A DNA stretch of 64,000 nt, from positions 496,001-560,000 of the forward strand of contig NZ_FUZV01000002.1 of the NCBI RefSeq assembly GCF_900167565.1, in the 5' to 3' direction. This DNA is from Pseudoxanthomonas indica (GTDB taxonomy: Bacteria; Pseudomonadota; Gammaproteobacteria; Xanthomonadales; Xanthomonadaceae). The notes under the pieces are model-generated. The model was not told where the DNA came from. It ran no database searches and worked only from the letters and a program-made list of their open reading frames with translations. The number at the start of each line of letters is the position of its first letter. Position 1 is the first letter of the stretch. The translations under genes and the position numbers were made by a program. Below, piece by piece: positions 9,268 to 18,138 of this stretch.

Positions 9268-9273
9268 TATCAT
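9268..9273 (+). promoter_or_regulatory. -10-like element of ubiH (leaderless candidate)
   Basis: TATCAT ends exactly 6 nt before the ubiH ATG. A TTGACC at 9241-9246 is a good -35 match, but the 21-nt spacer is long. Confidence 0.45.
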
Positions 9274-9279
9274 GGCGGC

Positions 9280-10494
9280 ATGACGGAACGACAGCATGAT
9301 GTGGTGATCGTGGGCGGTGGCCTGGTCGGCGCCAGCCTGGCCATCGCCCTGGCCCGCCACGGCACGCGCGATGTGGCGCTGGTGGAAGCGGCTCCGCCGA
9401 CGGCGATGCCCGCGGTCTTTGATCAACGCAACCTGAGCTTCGCCGCCGCCACCGTCAACGCGCTGGCTGCGTTGGGGGTGATGCAGAAGTTGCAGGCCCC
9501 CACCGGGGCCATCCGCCGCATCCACATCAGCCGCCAGGGCGACTTCGGGCGCGTGCGCCTGGACGCCGCCGACTATGGGCGTGATCGATTCGGCGAGGTG
9601 GTGGTGGCACGCGACTTCGGCGCGGCGCTGGAACGCCGGCTCGAGGAACTGCCCGGACTGACCCGCTATCGTCCCGCCACCTTTGTCGGCCTGGCCGAAA
9701 CCGATGGCTTGATGCGACAAGTGCGCCTGCATACCGGCACCGGCGAACAGATCATCGGCACGCGCCTGCTGGTCGCCGCCGATGGCACCCGCAGCGCGGT
9801 GCGCGCAGCGCTGGGCATCCGCACGCACACCCATGACTACGACCAGACCCTGTTCGTGGCGCGCGTGCGTGCCGAACAGGCGCCGGACGGCACGGCTTAC
9901 GAGCGCCTGACTGCGCAGGGTCCGACGGCATTGCTACCGCGCGGGGATCGCCACTACGGCGTCGTCCACGGTGTGCCGACGGCTGAAGCCGACGCGGTGG
10001 CTGCGCTCGATGAAGCCGCCTGGCTGGCCCGCCTGCAGGCCAGCGTGGGCTGGCGCGTGGGGCGCTTGCTGGCCAGTGGTGAACGCAGCGCCTACCCGAT
10101 TGCGCGGGTGCTGGCCGATGCGGTGATCGAACATCGTGCGGTGGTGTTGGGCAACGCCGCCCAGACCATCCACCCGATCGGCGCGCAGGGTTTCAATCTG
10201 GGCCTGCGCGATGCGCTGACCCTGGCCGAGTTGATTGAGGCCGCCGAGGATCCGGGCGCCGCTGCGCTGCTGGCCCACTACCACCGGCGTCGCGAAGAAG
10301 ATCGCCGGCGCACGCTGGCCTTTTCCGACGGGCTGGCGCGCCTGAGCGCCAATCCCGCGCCGTTGATGCGACCCCTGCGCAGCCTGGGCATGGCGGCCAT
10401 CGATGCCTCCGGCACTTTGCAGGCCTATCTGGTCGGCGGGGCGATGGGATTCCGCGGCGACGTGCCGATGTTGTGTCGCGAGGTGGCGGCATGA
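9280..10494 (+). CDS. ubiH: 2-octaprenyl-6-methoxyphenol hydroxylase UbiH
   Basis: FAD-dependent monooxygenase of aerobic ubiquinone synthesis, working in the soluble Ubi complex near the inner membrane. The 404 residues have the Rossmann dinucleotide fingerprint GGGLVGAS (12-19). The second FAD motif reads GNAAQTIHPIGAQGFNLGLRD; the Asn in place of the usual Asp is typical of UbiH. The start is the ATG at 9280, with no Shine-Dalgarno but a -10-like TATCAT 6 nt before it. It overlaps the next hydroxylase gene by ATGA, giving a two-gene ubiquinone operon. Confidence 0.92.
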   Translation: MTERQHDVVIVGGGLVGASLAIALARHGTRDVALVEAAPPTAMPAVFDQRNLSFAAATVNALAALGVMQKLQAPTGAIRRIHISRQGDFGRVRLDAADYGRDRFGEVVVARDFGAALERRLEELPGLTRYRPATFVGLAETDGLMRQVRLHTGTGEQIIGTRLLVAADGTRSAVRAALGIRTHTHDYDQTLFVARVRAEQAPDGTAYERLTAQGPTALLPRGDRHYGVVHGVPTAEADAVAALDEAAWLARLQASVGWRVGRLLASGERSAYPIARVLADAVIEHRAVVLGNAAQTIHPIGAQGFNLGLRDALTLAELIEAAEDPGAAALLAHYHRRREEDRRRTLAFSDGLARLSANPAPLMRPLRSLGMAAIDASGTLQAYLVGGAMGFRGDVPMLCREVAA

Positions 10495-11669
10495 GCCGGC
10501 GCGGCCAGATTGATGCGGTGATTGTCGGTGGCGGCGTGGTCGGCGCGGCCTGCGCATTGGCGCTGGCGCAACAGGGTCAGGAAGTGGCGCTGGTGGAAGG
10601 TCGCGCGCCGGCGCGTTGGTCGTCGGAGCAGCCCGATTTGCGCGTCTACGCATTCGCGCCTGACAACGCGGCCTTGTTGGACAGTCTGGGCGTATGGCCA
10701 TCCATCGTGGCTGCGCGCGTGCAACCGTATCGGCGCATGCGCGTGTGGGATGCGGCAGGCGGTGCCGAGCTGGCCTTCGATGCCGATGCGTTGGGACGTG
10801 CGCAACTGGGCTGGATTCTGGAAAACGCGCTGCTGGTGGATCGCCTGTGGGCGGCCCTGCCTGCCGCTGGCGTGCGCTTGCATTGCCCGGCCACGGTCGA
10901 GGAAGTGGAGCAGGATCAGGATGGTGTGCGCCTGCGTTTGAGCGATGGAAGCCGGCTGGATGCGCGCCTGGCGATTGCCGCCGACGGCGCTGCCTCGCAG
11001 CTGCGGCGCAGCGCCGGCATCGATGTGTCCGATCACGACTACGACCAGCGCGGCGTGGTCGCCTTCATCGAGACCGCACACGCACATGAAGCAACGGCGT
11101 GGCAGCGTTTCCTGCCGGGCGGTCCGCTGGCGGTTCTGCCGTTTGTCGAAGGCCGCAGTTCGATTGTCTGGACTTTGCCGACCGCCGAAGCCGAGCGCGT
11201 GATCGCATTGAGCGACGAAGCGTTTGCCGGCGAATTGCAGTCGGCCCTGGGCGGACGCCTGGGCGCCATGCAGCCAGTGTCAGCGCGGGTGGCCTTTCCG
11301 CTGCGTCGACAACTGGCGCGCCGGTTTGTGGAGGATCGCATCGTGCTGGTTGGCGATGCCGCTCATGTGGTGCACCCGTTGGCGGGGCAGGGCGTCAACC
11401 TGGGCCTGCGCGATGTGTCCGCGTTGCGCGAGCTCGTCATCGCCGCTCAGGCGCGCCGCGTCGACTGGACCGCGCCGCATCGGCTGGCGCGTTGGGCGCG
11501 CGTGCGACGCAGCGAGAGTCTGGCCGCGGCCTACACCTTCGAAGGCATCAACCGGGTCTTCTCCAACGATGAAATGCACCTGACCCTGCTGCGCGGTCAT
11601 GCCTTGGGCCTGGCCGGCAAACTGCCGGCATTGGCCAACCTGCTGTGGCGACGCGCTTCGGGCCTGTAG
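10491..11669 (+). CDS. UbiH/UbiF/VisC-family ubiquinone hydroxylase (UbiI or UbiF role)
   Basis: Second FAD-dependent ubiquinone-ring hydroxylase, 392 residues, translationally coupled to ubiH. The N-terminus contains GGGVVGAACALAL for ADP binding. The second FAD motif, GDAAHVVHPLAGQGVNLGLRD, has Asp where UbiH has Asn. This form is typical of UbiI/UbiF/UbiM-like members, so it should act on the C5 or C6 position. Family knowledge does not let me choose the ring position from sequence alone. It converges on the next gene with a 2-bp gap and no visible terminator. Confidence 0.88.
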   Translation: MSRRGQIDAVIVGGGVVGAACALALAQQGQEVALVEGRAPARWSSEQPDLRVYAFAPDNAALLDSLGVWPSIVAARVQPYRRMRVWDAAGGAELAFDADALGRAQLGWILENALLVDRLWAALPAAGVRLHCPATVEEVEQDQDGVRLRLSDGSRLDARLAIAADGAASQLRRSAGIDVSDHDYDQRGVVAFIETAHAHEATAWQRFLPGGPLAVLPFVEGRSSIVWTLPTAEAERVIALSDEAFAGELQSALGGRLGAMQPVSARVAFPLRRQLARRFVEDRIVLVGDAAHVVHPLAGQGVNLGLRDVSALRELVIAAQARRVDWTAPHRLARWARVRRSESLAAAYTFEGINRVFSNDEMHLTLLRGHALGLAGKLPALANLLWRRASGL

Positions 11670-11671
11670 TC

Positions 11672-12394
11672 TCAGCCCGGCAGGAACGGAAACACCAGCT
11701 TCAACAAACCGGCGAGTCCGTCTTCGGCGGACTTGGCGATGGTCTCGGCGCCCAGGCTGTTGAGCGCCTGGCGGGCATCCTGCCAACGCAACTTGGCCAC
11801 GTCCTTCTTCAGCAGATCCGCAATCGCTTCGGACGTGGGCGCCAGCTTGTTCAGTTCGTTGCGGATCTGCACCGGATCGGTCTGCAGGTAGCCCCAGCGC
11901 TCGGCAATTGCCAGCAGCGTATCGAAGCGCACCGCCACCACCTCGCGATTGCGCTCATACACCGGCAGCGCCCCCACATCCAGGATGGCCTGCTCGAACT
12001 GTTGCTGGTCATCCGGATGCTCGATGCGAATGGCCAGGAAGCCCTCCTTGCGGCTGCGCTCACTGACATGCTTGGCGCCGGCGCGCAGGTTGGCCTCGCT
12101 CAGGACGGTGGCGACGATCCGCTGCAAGGCCGCCTCGCGCTGCTCCGGCACCAGCGCGCGCCAGCGGGCGTAGGCATCGCGCCGCAGCGCACGCACCTTG
12201 GCCGGCGTTACCCGCAGTTGTCCGGCGACGGTGAAATTGGAATCCGCCCGCGCAATCGCGCCATCGCGCTCGAGCAGCATGAAGATCAGCAGTTCCAGAT
12301 CGCGCTTGGTCAGCGACTGGAACCCCTGCAACAAGGTCAGGCGCAGGAACTCCTGGCCGAAGGCAGCGGGGTCTTTCAGATCGATGGGCGACAT
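11672..12394 (-). CDS. conserved hypothetical protein, unknown function
   Basis: I do not recognise this 240-residue soluble protein. The start is the ATG at 12394, preceded by a good AGGAG 6 nt upstream. Residues about 25-70 are helical and look like a winged-helix or HTH unit (KRDLELLIFMLLERDG, then LRVTPAKVRALRRDAYARW). A mixed alpha/beta middle follows (FLAIRIEHPDDQQQFEQAIL), then a helical region and a hydrophobic C-terminus LLKLVFPFLPG. There is no signal peptide or enzyme motif. It lies alone between convergent ubiquinone genes and an SMP-30 gene. A regulator role is possible but unproven. Confidence 0.75.
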   Translation of the reverse strand: MSPIDLKDPAAFGQEFLRLTLLQGFQSLTKRDLELLIFMLLERDGAIARADSNFTVAGQLRVTPAKVRALRRDAYARWRALVPEQREAALQRIVATVLSEANLRAGAKHVSERSRKEGFLAIRIEHPDDQQQFEQAILDVGALPVYERNREVVAVRFDTLLAIAERWGYLQTDPVQIRNELNKLAPTSEAIADLLKKDVAKLRWQDARQALNSLGAETIAKSAEDGLAGLLKLVFPFLPG

Positions 12395-12471
12395 GGTGGC
12401 TCCTGCAACAGGGGAATCAGCGCGGTGTGGGCGGTCGGGCATGGTGACACGGCCGGTGCCAGCGGCTGAGA

Positions 12472-13389
12472 CTAGCGGGCGCCATGCTCCCGGCCCGGCA
12501 CATCGCTGCGGAAAACCTCGACTGCGCCACGGTCCTGCAGGGTCACGTACACCGTGCGCCCGTCGTGTCCGCCAAAGGCCACGTTGGTCGGCTTGCGGCC
12601 CTTGAGCTGCACCTCGCGCAGCAGGCCACCCTGCGGCGTCAGGATCGCGACGGTGCCGGCGCCATACCGGGCGATGTAAAGATTGCCCTGCGCATCGCTG
12701 CGCATGCCATCCAGGCCATGGTCGCTGAACTGATGGATCAGCTGTTTGCCGGTGATGCGGCCTTCGCCATCCAGCGCGTAGCGCCACACCCGCCGCTGCA
12801 CGCTTTCATTGACGTAGAGCGACCTGCCATCGGGACTGACTTCCACGCCATTGGTGGTGCCCATGCCGGTTTCCAGCAGATGGGTGCTGCCGTCGGCATC
12901 AATCCGCCACAGTTGGCCGCTGTCATGCTTCCAGTCCGGATCGCTGGCATAAAGGCGTCCGTCCGGCGCCAGCGCAATATCGTTGGGCTGGTGCATGCGC
13001 GGTTCGTGCGCGAACGTACTGACCTCGCCGTCCGGGCTGACGCGCAGGATGTTGTGGCCGCTATAGTCGGCCACCAGCATATGACCGTGGCGATCGAAGC
13101 GGATGCCGTTGCCCGTGCTGCCCTCGGGCAGGGTGACGAACAGGCTGGCCTGTCCGCTGCCATCCGGCTGGGCGCGTACACGGCCAATGGTGCCGTCTTG
13201 TCCGAAGCTCACCAGATACAGATCGCCATCCGGGCCCACGGCCGGCCCTTCAATTCCCGCGCTGAAGATGCCGTCGCCGACGTAATCGCGTGCCTCGAAC
13301 AGCGGCGGCTCCGCTGCGAAGACGGGCGAGGCTAGCAGGAGGGCGAGCCCGGACAGGCACCAGCGACTACAACCGGGCAATCGATTCAT
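12472..13389 (-). CDS. secreted SMP-30/gluconolactonase-like beta-propeller protein
   Basis: Predicted periplasmic six-bladed propeller of the SMP-30/LRE family; members are metal-dependent lactonases or esterases. The 305 residues begin with a signal peptide (about 1-25, ending SPVFAAE). Repeated blade motifs of the type PDGxLYxS, MLVADYSGHN, QPNDIALAPDGRLY and TNGVEVSPDGRSLYVNE follow, the last two being typical of the SMP-30 metal site. The ATG at 13389 was chosen because it directly precedes the signal peptide. Substrate unknown. It is 47 bp downstream of rlmM and may be cotranscribed. Confidence 0.88.
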   Translation of the reverse strand: MNRLPGCSRWCLSGLALLLASPVFAAEPPLFEARDYVGDGIFSAGIEGPAVGPDGDLYLVSFGQDGTIGRVRAQPDGSGQASLFVTLPEGSTGNGIRFDRHGHMLVADYSGHNILRVSPDGEVSTFAHEPRMHQPNDIALAPDGRLYASDPDWKHDSGQLWRIDADGSTHLLETGMGTTNGVEVSPDGRSLYVNESVQRRVWRYALDGEGRITGKQLIHQFSDHGLDGMRSDAQGNLYIARYGAGTVAILTPQGGLLREVQLKGRKPTNVAFGGHDGRTVYVTLQDRGAVEVFRSDVPGREHGAR

Positions 13390-13436
13390 CAGGCGAGGGC
13401 AGCGAAGGAGACGCCCGGAGTATGCCAGTGGCCGGG

Positions 13437-14498
13437 TCAGCGCGCGCCGCGCAGCGTGGCAAACACCGTGATCTCTTCGCGGTCGTGGTAGAGCTGGCGC
13501 GCGCGCACGATCAGATCGCGCTGCGACTGTTCGGCGAACAGGTCCAGGCACAGCCGGGTTTCATCCCAGCGCTTCTTCATCGGCAGCTTCAGGTTGAAGA
13601 TCGCGTGCCGGCACCAGCCCTCGCGGAACCAGCTGGCCATGCGCTCGGCCACACGCCGCGGCTGCTCGACCATGTCGCAGACCATCCAGTCCAGCGGCTG
13701 CGCGGGCTTCCAGTGGAAGCCATCGGCACGCAGATGCTCGACCAGGCCGGTGTCCAGCACATGCTGGCGCAACGGGCCGTTGTCGACACTGGTCACGCGC
13801 AGGTGCTCGCGCGTCAGCACCCAGGTCCAGCCGCCCGGTGCCGCACCCAGATCCGCAGCGGTCATGCCGGGCTTGAGCAGGCGCTCGCGCTCTTCCGGTT
13901 CCAGCAGCACGCGGATGGCTTCTTCCAGCTTCAACGCCGAACGCGAAGGCGCGTCCGGCAGCAACTTCAAACGCGGGATACCGAGCGGCAAGGGCGAGGC
14001 ATCGTGCGGATCGGCGATGGCCAGGAACAGATGATCGCCCTGCACGAACACTACATGCAGGCGCGGCAAGCGGGCGTCATCGCTGGCGCTCAGGCGCCCG
14101 GCCTTGCGCAACGCCGGACGCAGCGCGTTGCCGAAACTGCGCGCCAGGCCGGCCAGCGGCTTGGCCGCGTCGGAATCGGGATGCTCGACGAACAGATCGC
14201 CAAAGCGCTGCGGATGAGCTTCGAGCGCCTGCAGGATCGGGGTGATGCGATCCTTGGGATCGATGCCGCGCAACTCGGCGATCAGCATCAGCTTCGTCCG
14301 GGCGAACACCAGATCCTGCCAGGGCAGGTTGCGGCGCAAGTTGTCGGCTTCCTCACAGGCATAGATCACGTAGCCGTCATTGCGTTGCGCGCGTGCATAG
14401 CCCGCCGCGCCGGCCAAGGCCGCCTTCTCCGTCAGTTCGGCAGCCAGTTCCGGTTCGAAGCCCTGGCGACAGTAGGCGAGCAATCCGCTGGCATTCAT
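13437..14498 (-). CDS. rlmM: 23S rRNA (cytidine2498-2'-O)-methyltransferase RlmM
   Basis: Methylates C2498 in the peptidyl-transferase loop of 23S rRNA with SAM. The 353-residue protein has the N-terminal THUMP-like region (GLLAYCRQGFEPELAAEL) and a Rossmann methyltransferase domain with the motif ADLGAAPGGWTWVL, shared with the RrmJ/FtsJ group. The length matches the family. It follows the deaminase gene with a 3-nt gap and so belongs to the glnS-deaminase-rlmM set. The call is secure. Confidence 0.94.
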   Translation of the reverse strand: MNASGLLAYCRQGFEPELAAELTEKAALAGAAGYARAQRNDGYVIYACEEADNLRRNLPWQDLVFARTKLMLIAELRGIDPKDRITPILQALEAHPQRFGDLFVEHPDSDAAKPLAGLARSFGNALRPALRKAGRLSASDDARLPRLHVVFVQGDHLFLAIADPHDASPLPLGIPRLKLLPDAPSRSALKLEEAIRVLLEPEERERLLKPGMTAADLGAAPGGWTWVLTREHLRVTSVDNGPLRQHVLDTGLVEHLRADGFHWKPAQPLDWMVCDMVEQPRRVAERMASWFREGWCRHAIFNLKLPMKKRWDETRLCLDLFAEQSQRDLIVRARQLYHDREEITVFATLRGAR

Positions 14499-14501
14499 TG
14501 G

Positions 14502-15068
14502 TCAGTACTTGTCGCCGCCGGCCTGGCCGTAGGCGTCCAGCACGGCGCGGGCGTCGTCGCGGCGCAGGTCACGCACCACTTCGATGCCGCGCTTGTTCAA
14601 CTCGCCGATCCAGTCTGCCGGCAGCGGGCCCTCGTCGAACTCGGTCAGGCTCATCACGTCTTCCGAGCGCGCGCCAATCAGCAGGCGATCAATGCCGGCC
14701 CAGATCGTGGCGCCGTAGCATTGGCAGCAGGGCTGCGAGGAGGTCGCCAGCGTGATCGGCGCGGTCAGCGCATTCAAGCGTGGCGTCTGCATCTTCTGCT
14801 GGGCCAGCATGTACACCAGGGTTTCGGCATGGGCCAGCGAGCAGCTGTGCGGAATCACCCGGTTCACGCCGGCGGCAATTACCCGATGGTCGGGACCGAA
14901 CAACACCGCACCAAACGGACCACCGGTGGCGGCCTCGATATTGCGGGCGGACAAGGCGATGGCCAGGCCCACCTTGTCTTCATCGCCCGGATACACCGCG
15001 CTCATGTCGACCGCCTCATGCACCCATGCGGGCAGCGTCAGATGCACCTGGGCGTACAACAGGCTCAT
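14502..15068 (-). CDS. nucleoside/guanine deaminase-like protein (cytidine deaminase superfamily)
   Basis: Zinc-dependent deaminase of the CDA/tRNA-A34 deaminase/guanine deaminase superfamily. The signature is complete: His80-Ala-Glu82 and Pro113-Cys-x-x-Cys117 provide the zinc ligands and the proton shuttle. The 188-residue length and a C-terminal extension fit the stand-alone nucleoside deaminase group rather than TadA. The substrate (guanine, cytosine or a modified base) cannot be read from sequence. The ATG overlaps the glnS TGA by 4 bp, so translation is coupled. Confidence 0.9.
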   Translation of the reverse strand: MSLLYAQVHLTLPAWVHEAVDMSAVYPGDEDKVGLAIALSARNIEAATGGPFGAVLFGPDHRVIAAGVNRVIPHSCSLAHAETLVYMLAQQKMQTPRLNALTAPITLATSSQPCCQCYGATIWAGIDRLLIGARSEDVMSLTEFDEGPLPADWIGELNKRGIEVVRDLRRDDARAVLDAYGQAGGDKY

Positions 15069-16822
15069 GCCTTGGCCCAGGTATCGCGCAGAGTGACGCT
15101 GCGATTGAACACCGGCTTGTCGGCTGCGTGGTCGTAGCGATCGGCGACGAAATAGCCCAGGCGTTCGAACTGGAACGATTGTTCGGGCGCGGCGCTGGCC
15201 GCGGCCGGTTCGACATAGCCGGTGACGGTGCGGCGCGAATCCGGATTGAGGTAGTCGCGGTAAGTCTTGCCTTCGGCTTCGTCATCCGGATTGGGCACGG
15301 TGAACAGCCGGTCGTACAGGCGCACTTCGGTGGCCACCGCATGGCGCGCGCTGACCCAGTGGATGGTGCCCTTGATCTTGCGCTCGGCGCCGGCCATGCC
15401 GGGACGCGATTCCGGATCCAGCCAGCCACGCAGTTCGACGATGCGACCTTCGGCGTCCTTGATCACTTCATCGCAGCGGATGATGCCGGCGCCGCGCAGG
15501 CGCACTTCGCCGCCGGTGGTCAGGCGCTTGAAGCCCTTGGGCGGCACTTCCTCGAAATCCTCGCGTTCGATCCAGAGCTCGCGCGAGAACGGCACTTCCC
15601 GCTTGCCGAAGCTCTCGTCCTTGGGATGGTTGGAGAAACTCAAGGTTTCGACGTGATCGTCCGGCAGGTTGGTCAACACCAGTTTGAGCGGATCAATCAC
15701 CGCCATGCGACGCGGCGCGGCGGCATCCAGATCGTCACGCAGCGCGCCTTCCAGCAGGCTGTAGTCGAGCAGCGAGTTCTGCTTGCTGATGCCAACGCGG
15801 TCCACCATCAGGCGCAGCGCCGAGGGTGTGTAACCCCGGCGGCGGATGCCCTGCAGGGTCGGCATGCGCGGATCGTTCCAGCCATCGACCAAGCCGTCGT
15901 TGACCATCGCCAGCAGCTTGCGCTTGCTCATCACCAGGTAATTGAAGTTCAGCCGCGAGAACTCGATCTGGCGCGGCTTGCTGGCTTCCTTCGGCAGGCC
16001 GCGCGCCAGCAGCGGCGCAATCAGTTCGGGCGAGTGGGCCAGATCGGTCTTGTCCACGCACCAGTCATACAGCGGGCGGTGGTCTTCGAATTCCAGCGTG
16101 CACAGCGAGTGGGTGATGCCCTCGGCGGCGTCGCTGAGCGAATGGGCGAAGTCGTACATCGGATAGATCGGCCAGTCGTTGCCGGTGTTCTGGTGCTCGA
16201 CATGCTTGATGCGGTACAGCGCCGGATCGCGCAGGTTGATGTTGCCGCTGGCCATGTCGATCTTGGCGCGCAGCGTGCGCGCACCATCGGCAAACTCGCC
16301 GGCGCGCATGCGCTGGAACAGGTCGAGGTTTTCTTCCACGGAGCGATCCCGCCACGGCGAGTTGCGCCCCGCTTCGGTCAGGCTGCCGCGGTACTCGCGG
16401 ACCTGCTCGGCGGTCAGATCGCAGACAAAGGCATCGCCCTGGCGAATCAGCTTGAGCGCGGCCTGGTAGAACACCTCGAAGTAGTCCGAGGCATGGCGCA
16501 GATCGTGCCAGTCAAAGCCGAGCCAGCGCACGTCGTCCTGGATGGCGGCGACGTATTCGGGATCTTCCTTGGCCGGGTTGGTGTCATCCAGGCGCAGGTT
16601 GCAGACGCCGCCGAATTCGGCGGCGATGCCGAAGTCCAGGCAGATCGCCTTGGCATGGCCGATATGTAGATAGCCGTTGGGCTCGGGCGGGAAGCGCGTC
16701 TTGATGGCCTGGTGGCGGCCGCTGGCGAGATCCTCGCGCACGATCTGACGGATGAAGTCGCGCTTTTCCGGGGACGAATCGTCCGGGCTGGCGTCGAGGG
16801 GAGCGGCGGTGTTCTCGGACAT
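15065..16822 (-). CDS. glnS: glutaminyl-tRNA synthetase
   Basis: Class I aminoacyl-tRNA synthetase that charges tRNA(Gln) directly. The 585-residue protein contains PPEPNGYLHIGHAK (the HIGH motif) near residues 45-60, the LRLDDTNP segment, and a VMSKRKL (KMSKS-like) loop. A beta-barrel anticodon-binding domain fills the C-terminal third. The start is MSENTAAPL; an in-frame ATG 9 codons upstream is less likely. About 190 bp upstream separates it from the divergent GST gene. It is coupled to the deaminase gene downstream. Confidence 0.97.
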   Translation of the reverse strand: MSENTAAPLDASPDDSSPEKRDFIRQIVREDLASGRHQAIKTRFPPEPNGYLHIGHAKAICLDFGIAAEFGGVCNLRLDDTNPAKEDPEYVAAIQDDVRWLGFDWHDLRHASDYFEVFYQAALKLIRQGDAFVCDLTAEQVREYRGSLTEAGRNSPWRDRSVEENLDLFQRMRAGEFADGARTLRAKIDMASGNINLRDPALYRIKHVEHQNTGNDWPIYPMYDFAHSLSDAAEGITHSLCTLEFEDHRPLYDWCVDKTDLAHSPELIAPLLARGLPKEASKPRQIEFSRLNFNYLVMSKRKLLAMVNDGLVDGWNDPRMPTLQGIRRRGYTPSALRLMVDRVGISKQNSLLDYSLLEGALRDDLDAAAPRRMAVIDPLKLVLTNLPDDHVETLSFSNHPKDESFGKREVPFSRELWIEREDFEEVPPKGFKRLTTGGEVRLRGAGIIRCDEVIKDAEGRIVELRGWLDPESRPGMAGAERKIKGTIHWVSARHAVATEVRLYDRLFTVPNPDDEAEGKTYRDYLNPDSRRTVTGYVEPAAASAAPEQSFQFERLGYFVADRYDHAADKPVFNRSVTLRDTWAKA

Positions 16823-17011
16823 GCGGGGGGCTGGGCGCTGAATAACCAAACCGCAAGTTTAGCCGCTGGCCCCCGCGCCTGCTCGTCCCGTGGCCCGCCT
16901 GCGAGGGCAATCCTGGCGCCGCCGCGCCCGCCAGCTTCTTCACACGGATGCCGCGCGGCAGCGCCAGCGCCTATCCTGTGCACTTCATCGTCCGCTTCCG
17001 AGCTGCCCCCC

Positions 17012-17680
17012 ATGAGCCGTCCCGTCCTGATCATCGGCAACAAGAACTACTCGTCCTGGTCGCTGCGCCCCTGGTTGTTGTTGCGCCATTTCGGCGTGGA
17101 GTTCGATGAAGTGCGGCTGCTGCTGGATACCCCGGAGTTCTTTGCCGAGGTCAAGCGCTACTCGCCGACCGGCAAGGTGCCGGCCCTGTGGGACGGCGAT
17201 CTGCATGTATGGGATTCGCTCGCCATCAGCGAATACGCCAATGAGCGCTGGCTGGACGGTCGCGGCTGGCCGCAGGGGCGCGAAGCCCGTGCGCTGGCCC
17301 GCACCGCAGCGGCGGAGATGCACTCGGGCTTCGCCGCCTTGCGTACCCAGCTGCCCATGAACAGCCGCCGCCAGCCCGATGCCTATCGCTGGGACGACGC
17401 CGCGCAGCGCGACATCGATCGCGTGCAGGCGATCTGGGGCGAATTGCGCGCCCGATTTGGCGGGGCAGGGGATTTCCTGTGCGGTGAGTTCGGCATTGTC
17501 GATGCCATGTATGCGCCGGTGGCGATCCGCTTCCAGGGCTATGGCGTGCCGGTGGACGACGTCAGCCAAGCCTACATGCAGGCGCTGTTCGCGTTGCCGG
17601 CGATGCGCGAGTGGCGCGAGGCCGGCGCGGCCGAAAGCGAAACCGTTCCCTACACGGATGCGGTCAGCAAGCCGTTCTGA
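17012..17680 (+). CDS. glutathione S-transferase family protein
   Basis: Cytosolic GST of 222 residues. The N-terminal thioredoxin-like domain reads GNKNYSSWSLRPWLLLRHFG, where a Ser near residue 14 would activate the glutathione thiol, followed by the TGKVPALWDG cis-Pro loop and DSLAISEY. The C-terminal helical domain includes a GIVDAMYAPV-type N-capping motif. The start ATG at 17012 was preferred; the frame is open upstream into the glnS promoter region but has no family support. The substrate is unknown, and detoxification is the usual guess. Confidence 0.93.
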   Translation: MSRPVLIIGNKNYSSWSLRPWLLLRHFGVEFDEVRLLLDTPEFFAEVKRYSPTGKVPALWDGDLHVWDSLAISEYANERWLDGRGWPQGREARALARTAAAEMHSGFAALRTQLPMNSRRQPDAYRWDDAAQRDIDRVQAIWGELRARFGGAGDFLCGEFGIVDAMYAPVAIRFQGYGVPVDDVSQAYMQALFALPAMREWREAGAAESETVPYTDAVSKPF

Positions 17681-17747
17681 CGTGCGCGCGATCAGCCCGG
17701 GGGTAGACTGCAGATCCCTCGTTGTTGAATCCTCGCTGGAGCCGCCC

Positions 17748-18017
17748 ATGCATCTGGCTTACCTCGCCGACAACCTGGTCGACGCTCACCTGGTCAAGCA
17801 CGCGCTGGAAGATGCAGGCCTGCCGGTGTTCGTGTTTGGCGAGTCGCTGATGGGCGGCATGGGCGAACTGCCGTTGTTCGGGGTGCTGCGGGTGTGCGTA
17901 CCGGATTCGGCCGGCGAACAGGCTGATGCCATCGTGGCGGGTCTGGCGCTGGGCAGCCCGGTCGTGGGCGAGGATGACGCGAGCTGGGACGATGACGGGA
18001 CGATCGTTCCGGTCTGA
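17748..18017 (+). CDS. DUF2007-type small protein
   Basis: This 89-residue protein starts MHLAYLADNLVDAHLVKHAL and has the GESLMGGMGELP and VLRVCVPDSAGEQADAIV pattern of the DUF2007 (putative prokaryotic signal-transducing) family, a ferredoxin-like fold of unknown partner. A GGAG lies 7 nt before the ATG. The C-terminus is acidic. A TAGACT about 45 nt upstream could be its -10. It is 67 bp after the GST gene and might be cotranscribed. The role in the cell is not established. Confidence 0.85.
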   Translation: MHLAYLADNLVDAHLVKHALEDAGLPVFVFGESLMGGMGELPLFGVLRVCVPDSAGEQADAIVAGLALGSPVVGEDDASWDDDGTIVPV

Positions 18018-18138
18018 AGACGGGACGGCCCGCCCTGTCACCGACTTGCCGACACGGCTGGCCGCAACCCCGCGCGGCGCTTGAAAGTCGGCCTGCGACG
18101 CACCAGATCCAAGGCAGTCCTGACGAGCCGAGGTTTCC

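Noticed and set aside
13290..16669. Two long plus-strand frames (615 and 629 codons)
   Set aside because: They are antisense to rlmM, the deaminase and glnS and show no domain.
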